DNA of 64,000 nt. It comes from Marasmius tenuissimus (Eukaryota; Basidiomycota; Agaricomycetes; Agaricales; Marasmiaceae). Positions 1 to 11,473 of the stretch are shown here, one piece after another. Position 1 is the first letter of the stretch; the number at the start of each line of letters is the position of its first letter. The notes beneath the pieces were generated by a model. The model was not told where the DNA came from, made no database searches, and saw only the letters and a program-made list of their open reading frames with translations. The stretch lies in NCBI GenBank assembly GCA_029532415.1, contig JAQOTA010000052.1, positions 2,976,001 to 3,040,000 of the forward strand, given 5' to 3'. A program made the translations under genes and the position numbers.

Positions 1-512
1 AGAACAGCTTCGTTGGTGACGATGTTAGACCATTAGAGCCCGAGTTCGCCGCTGGCGACGAGGAAGATCAGGATAACGAAGAGGGTGAAGAGGATGAAGA
101 TGCCGGGGAAAAGGAGGGTGATGATGGGGAAGAGTTGACATGGAATGACGTTTGGAACGGAATAGATGATCAGAAGTCTACTGTCCCAGAAGGCGAACAG
201 GCATCAGAGGAACAAGGTGAGCTATTTCTCTTTTTGTGTCCGTGAGTCTTTTGCTGATAATATTGGCCTTACAGATCTACCCGATGATGAGGAACAACAC
301 CAGAGTAAAGAACCGCGTATGAAGACTAACAAGGTATGGCTGTTGCCCCGATTGTATGGTCCTTGTATCTAACCCGCTCCTCACTCTAGCGCAAGGCATC
401 CAATTTCTACTCGAATACCAATGTCAAGAACAAAAACCGGGCCAAGGCAGCGCTCATGAGATCTCTACCGACTGGGAAAAAAGCTGGAGGGAAACGAAAA
501 CCCGCCAAGTGA
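1..512 (+). CDS. 3' end of an unidentified gene: acidic tract followed by basic C-terminus (partial)
   Basis: The window opens inside an exon. Exon 1 runs to about base 215, then come exons at about 275-334 and 390-512, with GT..AG introns between them; the stop TGA is at 510-512. The visible protein has a long Glu/Asp run (about residues 12-50), then a linker, and ends in a Lys/Arg-rich tail finishing GGKRKPAK. An acidic stretch followed by a basic tail is common in nucleolar and chromatin proteins, so a nuclear role is a guess only. I do not recognise the family because the N-terminal part lies outside the window. Confidence 0.7.
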
Positions 513-884
513 TTATCATTGTTCATTTCGGAATTCATCTTATCTAGACATGCATCTGTGTGTATTTCCGCGATTGATGGATCCCAGTATTGAATTCAAT
601 ATTACCGCGTTTTTTACGCGCCCCCGGTACGAGTCGCGATTTTAGGTTATCGACTATTTTGGGCAAATGTGGAGGGTTGATGAGGCGTTTCTACCTTCGG
701 AATCTACTGCAGCCCATTCAGTATTACCGTTTTGGGCCCAAATTTGATAGAAAATCGTCCCCAAGATTTCGATAGAAAACGGTAGAAATTTGGATGGGGA
801 GCTCGTGAGAAAGCGTAATAAAGCGGACGTTACGCGTCACTAATCGATAACAACCGTTTCTTTTCCTCCAACCACCACCACAAA
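513..884. other. Intergenic: 3' flank of the partial gene and enolase promoter
   Basis: No gene seen. At about 730-795 two short, similar AT-rich stretches containing GATAGAAAA lie close together. The last 25 bases before the enolase ATG are C/T-rich then ACCACCACCA-like, a layout common upstream of highly expressed fungal genes. Confidence 0.6.
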
Positions 885-2639
<1,755 letters not shown>

Positions 2640-3343
2640 AAAGATTACGACGGTGATGGGATTTGGGTGATTTCGAACGCTTGCTGAAGACGAATGCTCC
2701 ATGTAATACTTTATCCGTAGACTGCATTCATGTACAAGAAAAAGTAACGATTAACGAGTTGTACTTACCTCGAACAAGTTCAAAGCAATTGGGCGTGCCG
2801 TCACAATGAATTATGGGCGCTTATTTGGTACCCTTCCATTTTTGGCAATGACCCCTGTGGGCTGCCAGTGCTTGGCCTTCGCCTCTTTCTCTTTCTTCAC
2901 TCTCGCTCCCTTTGGCAGTCTCGTTTGGCACCCCCGGAATCTAAACTTCCAGGGCGCTCTCTAAAGTACTGTAAGCTACGTGATCTCTAACCCCGCACTG
3001 CGACACGTCCTGCACTACCACCTCGCGTGAACTTCAGGGAGTATCTAACTCGAGCTCATATTTTTCCGCAGTCCTATTACAGTCTATTACGACACATGCG
3101 GCCTGAAACTGAAAAGGGATGCAGGCTGATGCAGGCTTGGAAGATCTCTAACACCGGGAATGAACGCTCCGAGGGCTGATCCGTTCACTTCAACATGGTT
3201 TGACTTTACCCCCGAAGGTCATCTTCGGACCACGGGATCCGGATTCGAGTGAAGAATAAAGAACGATATACGAGCAACCTTCCCTCACTTCCTACGTTGT
3301 TCTTGGGACTGTTGCTGCCGGGGCACACTGGCCAGACTTCAAA
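2640..3343. other. Intergenic between enolase and the heme peroxidase
   Basis: Enolase 3' region followed by sequence with no gene I can support. From about 3272 the frame of the next gene is open and encodes a hydrophobic stretch (about SYVVLGTVAAGAHWP) that looks like a secretion leader, but no ATG precedes it in frame: the nearest upstream in-frame codon of note is a stop at 3257. Confidence 0.6.
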
Positions 3344-5218
3344 ATGGAACGACTCGACGCGTTGCTTTGGGAGGATAACTTCTTTCCGTTGATCACTAGC
3401 GACTGTGCGATGCGCGACAACTCGACGATCGCGGCTCAATGGGTTCGATTGGTATGTCCTGGCACCATTCGCCGTCCAGATGACGGATGTCTGACTCTAT
3501 TTTGTATAGGCCTACCATGACATGTCCACACACACAATGTGGATGACGGAACAGGAGGTTTGGACGCTTCCATCGCCTACGAGCTGGATAGGGCACAAGT
3601 AAGTTTGAGACCCATCACACAACGTGGTTGTCTGACGTCGGTCAGAATATTGGTTCAGGAATGAGGGGCTCTGTCATTGACTTCCTCGGTTTTATGGACC
3701 CTGCTGTCAGCCGTACGTTGAAGTCATGTTTTCTGACTCTCCTTGTGACGCTCATGAACTGGCAGTGTCCGATACAATTGCGATGGGAACGGTTCTTGGA
3801 GTTGCTTCATGTGGGGGACCGCTCATACCTTTCAGAGGCGGTCGGGTGGATGCCACAACTGCAGGACCCGCCACCGTTCCCGAACCCCAAGAAGACCTCG
3901 CGTCACACACAGAGTCATTCAGACGCCAGGGACTCACTCAATCGGAGATGATTGGCCTCGTCGCCTGTGGCCGCTCCCTGGGCGGCGTCCGTCAGGTGGA
4001 TTTTCCGGATATCATACCAGCACCTATTCCGAACGACGTCGCACTCTTGGACGGAACGCACGCGTTCGACAACAAAGTGTACGGTACCGTCCCTCTCTGT
4101 TGTGTTTTCAACGCTGATACGTGGACTGTATCTCTTAGCATCACCGGTTATTTTGATGGCACAACCCCCAGTCCACTGGTTGTAGGGTCGAATACGACAA
4201 CCAACTCCGACCTCCGTATCTTTGCCAGCGACGGGAACGCAACAATGCAGAGGTAAGTTCTCAACCAATTTCGACTCTCTTCGGTCAACTAATATCGACA
4301 TTTGCCCCCCAGTCTAGCTTCCGCCGACAACTTCGACAAGGTCTGCAGGGACCTATTTGAACGAATGATCGACACCGTGCCCAAAGGCGTGCAGTTAACA
4401 GACGTCGTGGAACCCATGCAATATAAAGTGGGGCAAAGCACCCTGTTTCCCGGCACCGATGGGGCATTCCGCTTTACAACTAGTCTCCGAGTACGTTGGA
4501 ATTCGAGCCTCATTTCGAACGCCTCATCCTGAATTTGGACTTGACCCCAGGTGACTGGACCCAATCCTTCAAGGACGGTGACGCTGCTTTGGAGCGATCG
4601 TCAAGGTTCTGTTTGCCCGGACACAGGCTGTTCTGCTCCACTAGTCAGAATGACCTCCAGCGCTGGGTCGCTCATGGCAGTCAGACGCGGACTAACAGGA
4701 TTTTCAACCTACGAATTTGACACCAAGATCAACATGACAAGCTCCGCATCTAAATTCTGGTTCAAGATCGACGAAGGAGATGGCACAGATCCCATTCTCG
4801 TCGACAATGATGGCCCAGGTCTGCCCATCCAACAGGATGTTCTGTTGTTTGATCGAGCCCGTACTGGGTCCGTGTCAGACCAGAGTGGCTCATTTTTGAA
4901 TTTGGTTCTTGCAGTAAGTTTGTACTCTCAACCTCACACGTGTTAACTGATAACAACTACAGGTCCGGACCAGCGACCCGACTTCAAAAGTCTCAGTCTT
5001 GACCTTCGCTGTTGGCTCAGACACCGATCCGACCCCTAAGCGAGAAACCGTAGATCTCTGTGGATTCCCAGGATCCGCCCATGACCGGTTATACGTTTTT
5101 CTCCAAGAAGTTCCCCCAGACGTTCAGCAACAATTTGCGTTGGTTCGATATGATGGCTGAAGTGGGCGGCCAAACGTTCCGGGAAAACAATATCCAAGTT
5201 TCCATTATTCGCGAATAG
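3344..5218 (+). pseudogene. Secreted heme peroxidase of the plant/fungal peroxidase superfamily, damaged
   Basis: Exons at about 3344-3451, 3510-3600, 3647-3715, 3768-4253, 4313-4490, 4551-4914 and 4964-5218 encode a class-II/cytochrome-c-peroxidase-like protein. The distal haem pocket is intact: WVRLAYHD carries distal Arg (3446-3448) and His (3516-3518). The proximal segment reads GLTQSEMIGLVACGRSLGG; the position normally held by the iron-binding His is Arg, codon CGC at 3972-3974. Downstream is the usual fungal C-terminal extension. Near 5051-5083 the frame must shift by one to keep the conserved end (GYTFFSKKFP..), otherwise a stop follows soon. No in-frame ATG precedes the leader-like stretch at about 3272-3330; 3344 is simply the first ATG in frame. 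Three independent defects suggest a decaying gene, though the shift could be an assembly error. Confidence 0.6.
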
Positions 5219-5579
5219 TGTAGGAATAGTGTAGGTACTCTATACGCAAAGATTCATGTCCAGAAAGTAAGGTATCATACACTTGTACTGTTGCTACTAA
5301 AAGCAGTGGGTGACTATGGGTGCAAGTTCGATTGATGTATTCATTGCGGTGCGCATCGTGTCATGGTCCTCCATGCGAACAAAGCAAATACAAAGCGGAA
5401 ACACGAATTGGCAAGAGCCTGGATCATATGCGGCGTGTATATTGAATCGGATACATGTGTAGATACAGCAAAACATACAGGATGTGGCAAGACGCATGAA
5501 GTTGAACAGTGAAGGTCAGACATATCGATACATAAGACTTAGATCATGATGGGAACAATCAACAGACGTTGCACTGCTC
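5219..5579. repeat. A-gene 3' flank block, copy 1
   Basis: Downstream flank of A1. From about 5265 to 5540 it matches, with substitutions and small gaps, the flanks below A2 (about 12960-13265) and A3 (about 41460-41640, opposite strand), and solitary pieces at 10.89, 18.29 and 24.53 kb. The best-kept stretches are GACGCATGAAGTTGAACA and CATATCGATACAT. Confidence 0.7.
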
Positions 5580-6728
5580 CTATTGAGAAACCAGCCCGAA
5601 ACCACGACGAGGGCCATAGGTACTTGCAACGTTACTGGGGGCTCTTGAAGATGGTGCTCTCGATCGCCTGGACTTCGTTTTGAGTTGCTTTCCCTGCGAT
5701 AGCAGATTAGAACGGGTACATGGGCAGAAGGCGAGGAAGACATACATCGGGACCGACAACTAGGAAACCGTCCACATCCTTTGTACCTCCCTTATCGAAG
5801 GGGGTAAAGCCCTGAGGTGACGTTCAGCTTGGGGAAGGTTCAGAACTTGAATGCATAGCGTACTCACCGCTGAAAGTGTGCTGTTCTGCGTATATCTCGT
5901 CCCACAGGTTTTCTTTGACTGGTAAAACACTCAGAGGTCGGCGACGTACTTGTATGTAGTCTAAAACTCACCGCGAGTGTAGCGCAATCGCCCTCCACTG
6001 CCCCGTTCCGGGATTTATATCTCTGGGATGGGAAATTTAGCCGATGCCACCTATAAAGCCTGGGGAACACGTACGTTTTCTAAAGCTCGTAAACCCTGAA
6101 GCAGACCGGACGCCTTCATGCTACCATTCTCTGCTAACCATTCTTTCGACCTCCTGTGATGCTCAAGGATGATTTCCCGCAGCTTCGACATGGTCGTCTC
6201 GTCAAGAAAGAATCCCGCGTCCAAAGGCATATCCCGCATCCTCCATTTCTTGAATGGCTTCGAGATAACAGTGATGGGTAGAGTGATCAGATATTGCGAT
6301 CCACGAACGCTAGATCCTGGAACTACCCACTCGGGGGTTGAATGAACATGGCGGAGTCTCGTATTCAAGGAAGCCATATCCGAAGGGTTGGTGGTGGATA
6401 CAAGGACGATGAATTCCCTAAATAAGGCTGGTAGCTCTTTGTAAGAGTTCTTATCAAAGGTAGCCATGAGACAGACAGTGAAGGTTTCATCGTCCTTGAT
6501 TGCTGTTATGATACACGGACGGTCTCCAGGTTTGCAACCGCGGTCGTTGTTGGTGTCTCCGAGAAGATGGTAGAAAGGGGCGAGCGCGGATATGCGAATA
6601 CACATGATGTCTCCGACTTGAGGTCCAGATCCGCGTCTAGGTTCGTGAGAAAGAGGAGGGGTACATTGAGGATTCGCACATTCTCGAAGGTTTTCTGCGT
6701 CAGTTTGGGAGGTCTTCCAAAGTTGCAT
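5580..6728 (-). CDS. Cassette protein A1, unknown function
   Basis: Five exons on the minus strand. The first, large exon starts at ATG 6726-6728; four small exons follow whose lengths and phases match A2 and A3, ending in a Ser/Arg/Pro-rich tail (SRRSRAPSSRAPSNVASTYG). The N-terminal part has a Cys pair (ECANPQC) and the conserved core GDIMCIRISALAPFY..LLGD and RPCIITAI. A later conserved exon reads GFTPFDKGGTKDVDGF. No signal peptide or membrane segment is visible. The core GDIxxIxI....RPCIITSI is faintly like the start of PemK/MazF-type SH3 barrels, but I would not assign that fold from sequence alone. It shares a 471-bp promoter with the divergent gene B1. Function unknown; I am sure it is a gene because the splice pattern is conserved in all three copies. 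Confidence 0.85.
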
Positions 6729-7199
6729 AGTAAGAGTGGTAGATCGGCCAGCGAAATGAGCAGTTCGAGAAGAGAGTTCTAGAAAAATGGACAGGTGGCA
6801 TCATATAGAGTCGAATCCCAGAGACAAGGGAAACAAAGGTATGTGGCAGCACGCGGGCAAAGCAGGACTATGGGCTTGTACATGGGCCAAAGCGTGAGCC
6901 AGATAGAGATTGGCATGTGGCATCAATTCAGTCAACAGCACCATCGAAACCGGAAGCATTCGCCGAACTAGACTGTGGCAGGAGGTGGTTCGGGATCAAG
7001 GAGGTTACCCGTGGGAATGTAGCAAGCCTTTGTCTCTCTCCATAACCGTGCACCCGTGCTGGACAACAATGAGCGAGCTCGACCTTTGTCTGACTCACTG
7101 TGGCACGATGGCCGGAAAAGCTACAGCAGATATAAAAGAACGTTCTTGTTCTTTCTCCCCTGCAACACGTCCACCGAAAGCCCCAATCTTCTGACCACC
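6729..7199. promoter_or_regulatory. Bidirectional promoter of the A1/B1 pair
   Basis: This 471-bp divergent intergenic region carries a TATA-like TATATGA about 75 bases before the A1 start (about 6802-6808, minus) and TATAAAA at 7131-7137, 63-69 bases before the B1 start. Just upstream of the B1 TATA is TTTGTCTGACTCACTGTGGC (from 7086), also found before B2 and B3. A second block around 6970-7030 (GTTCGGGATCAAGGAGGTTA) is kept in all copies. Confidence 0.75.
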
Positions 7200-8496
7200 A
7201 TGGAACTCCCGCAATGCGACACAATTGTAGTCTTCAGCATTGACGCTGTTGCAACCGTTGAGCACCTAGAGGACTCACAGCTCACTGAAGCATGCCGAAA
7301 ACTCACTTGTAAGAAGTACGTCGCGATGGTTGGAATGGTACGTGATACTTTATCGTCAGTTGTCCGGATAACTGACTTGGTTTCTTCGGATTCTTACAGC
7401 GGGACCAACCCGGATTCTGGCTAAAAAGGCCCTACCATACGTATGAGTTCAAGCTCATTCATCAAGGTCTACGGAAGAAGGACGAGGAAAAGTGTATCGA
7501 ACCCGAAATGTCCGTCCCCATCCTCCCGAACACGCATCATCCTCTGTCGCGACAACCCCTCAAACCGTCCATACCCCTTCCATGGCAGGATTGCTACGTG
7601 TCTCATCTTTTTGGGGGTAGTGCTCGCTGCCGGAGTACCATGCTCGAGGAGAAGCCAACTCACGTACGTGAGCTCGAATCTGACAACGTTTTTCGGTCAA
7701 CTTTATTGATGGATGAGGATCGGCGGACTCAACAAAGGCGGTTGGAACCGGCTCATGAGGCGCAATGCACTGGAACGGAGGGTTTGATGGACGATGACTC
7801 CGGAGTCGAGTCGGACTATGACTCGGAGGACGAAGATGATCCTGATCAAGAAGGTGCGTCGTATTCCTATTTTAGTTTGTCCGCCAATCACTCATGGCAT
7901 TGCATTTCGACCAGAGTTTGAATTGATCATGTCCATGATCGATAAAGAAAAACTCAAACGCGAAAATCCTGATCGGGAGTTCTATGAAGTACTGCTTGAA
8001 GCGATGGCGAAGGTCAGGGAGGAGTTAGGTCTTCCACCGGACGGAGAGAACTCAACAGAAACAGCTCCTGTGATTGCTCTGGACACGGAGATGTACCAGC
8101 TTCCCGTCTTTAACGTCTCATATGATCTTTCCGAGGTGAATCGTGTGAACGACCCGGAAGATCTCTACGAGGAACTCGATGCCCTCCAAAGGTATGTCCT
8201 TCTGGCCAACTCTCGCTTCAACCCTGACTTTTGGTGCTACAGGCTGATGGGGAAATACAAGGACGGCAAGATGCAGGAGCAGATAGAGAAGGCTCGGCAA
8301 ATCGACGAAGAGTATTTCGCAAACAAAACACAAGGTCCAGTGGCAGGTGCGTCTTTCATCCATCGTCCCATTGCACGTACTCAGACGCCCCGCAAAAGGT
8401 TCCTCTGAACAGCTTATCAGTACACCGAAGAACTCGACACTACTGTCAAGAGTCAAACACTCCCTCAAGAATCTCAAGCGTCTCTTTTGCATGTGA
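7200..8496 (+). CDS. Cassette protein B1, unknown function
   Basis: Five exons (7200-7337, 7400-7853, 7915-8191, 8243-8346, 8399-8496) give 356 aa. The ATG at 7200 is the one shared by all copies (MELPQ..). Visible parts: an N-terminal domain with VAMVGM and RPYHTYEFKLI, the motif EMSVPILPNTHHPLSRQP, then PWQDCYVSHLFGG; a strongly acidic Asp/Glu/Ser stretch (about residues 180-198); a helical, charged region starting MSMIDKEKLKRENP with LGLPPDGE; LPVFNVSYDLSEV; and a basic tail ending LKRLFCM. No signal peptide or membrane helix. The intron positions are the same in B2 and B3. No known family recognised. It faces away from A1 and is followed by F-box gene C1 in the same direction. Confidence 0.88.
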
Positions 8497-8851
8497 TGCG
8501 GCTATTTCGCAATTCGTACACTAAACTACTTTACATTTGTACTATTTGATATTCTCACCATATGTATATGCCTTCGATGTAGCTCGTTCATATACTTGGT
8601 CTAAGTCTTTTTCGCCAGTACAGGTTCACAACGTACGCTTCTCCCAGGCTATGACTGGAAAAAACGGTGACGTCGCCAGTTTAGAGTTGGCGAGCCACGT
8701 CACCTGTGCATACTTGAATTCCAACCACCATCGCCAGATGAAGCTTGCGAGGAAATAGCTTGAGTACAGGCTGATTTTTCCTAAGCAGGTGATTCATTGA
8801 TTGAAGGCAAGTGGTCCCTTACATATCTTCAGTCGCCATTGATAACTGACA
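8497..8851. promoter_or_regulatory. B1 3' flank and C1 promoter
   Basis: From about 8715 the sequence ACTTGAATTCCAACCACCAT matches a motif found about 235 bases before the starts of C2, C3, C4 and the broken C copy. Nothing else coding is seen here. Confidence 0.55.
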
Positions 8852-10333
8852 ATGGAGTACTTGAAGATGGCGCGTCGGTCCAACTTCCCTGTTCGGTCGT
8901 GTCAACCAGATCCATCATATCTTGCCTTTTTCTCACTGCGATTTCCAACAACGCCTTCACATCTCGACAATCTGCCTACAGAGATTCTCACTACAGTCTT
9001 CGAATTACTGCCTCGGGATGGCAGTCGTCTCGCTCTCGCCTCCACAAATAAGCATCTCCGCGACGTGCTAGCTCCCTACATCTTCAGTGCTATCAAGTTG
9101 AACAGTAGCACTCACGAGCGACACGAGTTTGAGCAGCTGGTAAACAAGTACAGACCAACCATTACCCGACTGCATTTCGTGGCATCTATGCCGTATGGCA
9201 GACCTGAGGATGACATCCCTGCCACCCTCCCCCCGAATCACCGTACTCATAAGCGGGACATTCTCAGCTCCGCAGTAGAAAAATCTGACGCTGCCACTGG
9301 TGTTAAAAGTTTCATGACCGACTTTGCACGCGACGCGCTCATGGGGAAGTTGCTACCCAAGGTTACCACCCTTTGCCTTTCGTTCGATTTCGAGTTCAAT
9401 TACGAAGGTGACGAGCTGGACGAGGACGAGGAAACCAACGTATGGGATGACCCAAACCCAACTTCCCCCGAGTGGTCTCACAATATATACGTATTCTCGG
9501 AAGCGGAGACAGCTGAGGATGTACCCAAGAAGGAAGCCAAATACCCTTGGCGTGCGTTGATGGCGCAGACGTGGTTGGCACTCTGTCAAAATAAATTCAT
9601 CACGAAACTCATTGTCCGCGACTTGATACCGAGGAAAACCACGACCTTCGATACAGAGGACTGGCGGGGCTTCCTCGGGCGTCTTGAAACGCTGGAGCTG
9701 AGCGTCTGGGGAGATAGCCAGGAAATTGGACTTGCCATTCTAGAGGGGTACGGGGACTTCGTACGCAAGCTGGACAAGTACTTCCTCCAACACCTGACAC
9801 AGGTACAGCGCCTACTACTTATCGCCTACCCGGATTGTCCCTTTGGGAGGGCTTCTGAGGATCTCCCTAATCAGGACGTCACGTTTTTGGACTGGGCCCT
9901 CTCGAGAGAACACCTTCCACATCTACGACTCCTCGAGCTTTGTAATGTCTGTATCAACAAGAAGCTAGCGGACTTTATTCTCAGCAGAAGCGCGACATTG
10001 CACCACGTACGGCTACTTGATTGTCACTGCGAGAGTACTAGTGACTTTGCCGATGCGGAATTGATTTCGTGGGCCATGTTCTTCACTCACATTGACCATA
10101 ACAAAACCCAACTCAAGGGATTATGTGTCACGTATGAACGAGGCTCAGACGCAGCTATGCTCCACGACGAGAATCGACTGAAGGGGAAGGGAGAGGACAT
10201 GGTTTTTTCATACGGCGACATGGATATTGAGATAGGGTTTAGGGCAGATGACGAGACGATCAGAGAGAAGTATGAAGAAAGGATGGACTTGGTTGCATAT
10301 CACAAGCTGATGGATACTATCAGACAGAATTGA
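8852..10333 (+). CDS. Cassette F-box protein C1
   Basis: Single-exon gene of up to 493 aa. F-box core at about residues 36-80: HLDNLPTEILTTVFELLP..SRLALASTNKHLRDVLAP. Such proteins bind Skp1 and bring substrates to SCF ubiquitin ligases (family knowledge). The rest is a family-specific domain with the conserved block YPWRALMAQTW.ALCQN and KTTTF....WR.FLGRLETLEL, an acidic loop, and a charged C-terminus with KYEERMDL. Compared with C2-C5, the paralogous start codon is missing here: where the others have ATG before P-P-x-P-P-H, C1 reads FPTTPSH with no Met. The ATGs at 8852 and 8867 lie in what is 5' leader in the paralogs, so the true N-terminus is uncertain. C1 is the most divergent copy together with C5. 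Confidence 0.85.
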   Translation: MEYLKMARRSNFPVRSCQPDPSYLAFFSLRFPTTPSHLDNLPTEILTTVFELLPRDGSRLALASTNKHLRDVLAPYIFSAIKLNSSTHERHEFEQLVNKYRPTITRLHFVASMPYGRPEDDIPATLPPNHRTHKRDILSSAVEKSDAATGVKSFMTDFARDALMGKLLPKVTTLCLSFDFEFNYEGDELDEDEETNVWDDPNPTSPEWSHNIYVFSEAETAEDVPKKEAKYPWRALMAQTWLALCQNKFITKLIVRDLIPRKTTTFDTEDWRGFLGRLETLELSVWGDSQEIGLAILEGYGDFVRKLDKYFLQHLTQVQRLLLIAYPDCPFGRASEDLPNQDVTFLDWALSREHLPHLRLLELCNVCINKKLADFILSRSATLHHVRLLDCHCESTSDFADAELISWAMFFTHIDHNKTQLKGLCVTYERGSDAAMLHDENRLKGKGEDMVFSYGDMDIEIGFRADDETIREKYEERMDLVAYHKLMDTIRQN

Positions 10334-10728
10334 GAAGGAGACCCAGAATTGAGGGAACATCTCTCGAGAGCGTAGGTCTAGTGACAAGAGTCGATACCCA
10401 GTAACTTAACGGGAGATACATGCCTGTCTTGAACAAAGAGGCCAACATATCCGGGCGATCCATGGTGCTGATTTAATAATGCCCAAGTTGAATTGAAACC
10501 GATATCGTCGGTGACTGGGGGAGTCTTGCGACGACAGGCTGTGTTCCTCAATCCAGTCTTCAGAGCGAATAGCTCGTTAACCAAAGATGGATGGTCCTTG
10601 TATATTGCCAGCCGGCACAGCTGATTATCAACAAGAGATTTCTCGAAGGTGCCAAATCGATCCAAGTTTCGCCCGTCCAGTTTCGCCGTCCATTGCATCC
10701 CTAGTATCCCTTCCCATCATAGCCAACA
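10334..10728. promoter_or_regulatory. Duplicated F-box (C-type) promoter in front of a broken copy
   Basis: From about 10460 this matches the promoters of C2 (from about 11210) and C3 (from about 16550) nearly throughout: GCTGATTTAATAATGCCC, the AAACCGATATCGTCGGTGACTG stretch (AACCACCATCG elsewhere) and the CTCGTTAACCAAAG stretch. Confidence 0.7.
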
Positions 10729-10890
10729 ATGCTACCGCCGCCCCCACACCTCGAAAACCTGCCTCTGGAGCTTTTGACCCACATCAATAAGTCGCTTCCC
10801 CTGGAGGCTTGGACAGCCGTCTCGCTCCTGCATCTACGAGTTCCAATCTTCGCAATTCGCTGGGGCCTTTCATATTCAACGGTTGTATAG
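10729..10890 (+). pseudogene. Truncated F-box gene of the C family
   Basis: ATG at 10729 opens MLPPPPHLENLPLELLTHIN, the expected start of a C protein, but about 70 bases in there are roughly 8 extra bases relative to C2/C3 (around CTGGAGGCTTGG) that shift the frame. The C-type sequence can be followed in another frame up to about 10880 (..SSNLRNSLGPFIFNG) and then stops abruptly; the remaining roughly 400 codons are absent. The sequence joins directly to a leftover A-gene 3' flank. This looks like a deletion fused across a tandem cassette array. Confidence 0.8.
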
Positions 10891-11110
10891 GGATACAAGT
10901 TAGATTAGCGTATCTATTGCGGCGGACGGAGTGGTCTTTCTCACACAACTTGAACGGAAACAGAAAGCAGAAACGAGCATAGAGCATGTGTGGCGTGTGA
11001 ATTGATACATGTGTAGATCGCAACATACAGGGCATAGCAAGACGCATGAAGTTGAACAATGGAGGTCGGACATATCGATACATGGGACTGATATTATACC
11101 ACCTAATGTG
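10891..11110. repeat. Orphan A-gene 3' flank
   Basis: Matches the region just below A1 (5330-5540) and A2 (13030-13265), including ACATGTGTAGAT, AAGACGCATGAAGTTGAACA and CATATCGATACATG, but no A coding sequence follows. It is probably the scar of a deleted A-B pair. Confidence 0.7.
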
Positions 11111-11473
11111 TTTACCTTTGACCTAGCTCGCTCCTGTAGCACAACGTGTATTCCGGAATTCATGAGCGGCGCAGAGTGTGTTATTGGGCGTCTGTACATA
11201 ATCATGTGGGCGCTGATTAGATAAATGCCTACTTGAGTTCAAACCACCATCGTCGGCGACTGAGGAAGTCTTGCGACGATACGCAGTGTCTCTCAATCGG
11301 GTCTTCAAAAACAGTGGCTTGTTAATCAAAGGTAAATAGCTCTTGCATATTGTGAGAGCTGGCACTGATGTTTGACAAGAGTGCTCGAAGGTGACAAATC
11401 TATCCAACTTTCCCTCGTCTAGTCTCGTCATCCGACACTGCATCCCCAATACCCTATCAAATCGTAGCCAACG
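11111..11473. promoter_or_regulatory. C2 promoter
   Basis: About 60 bases of unmatched sequence, then the C-family promoter block from about 11200: GGCGCTGATTAGATAAATGC, AAACCACCATCGTCGG at 11238, TTAATCAAAGGTAAATAG, and a leader up to the C2 ATG. No separate gene is seen. Confidence 0.6.

Noticed and set aside
3915..4301. Antisense frame in the heme peroxidase
   Set aside because: It lies fully opposite conserved peroxidase exons.
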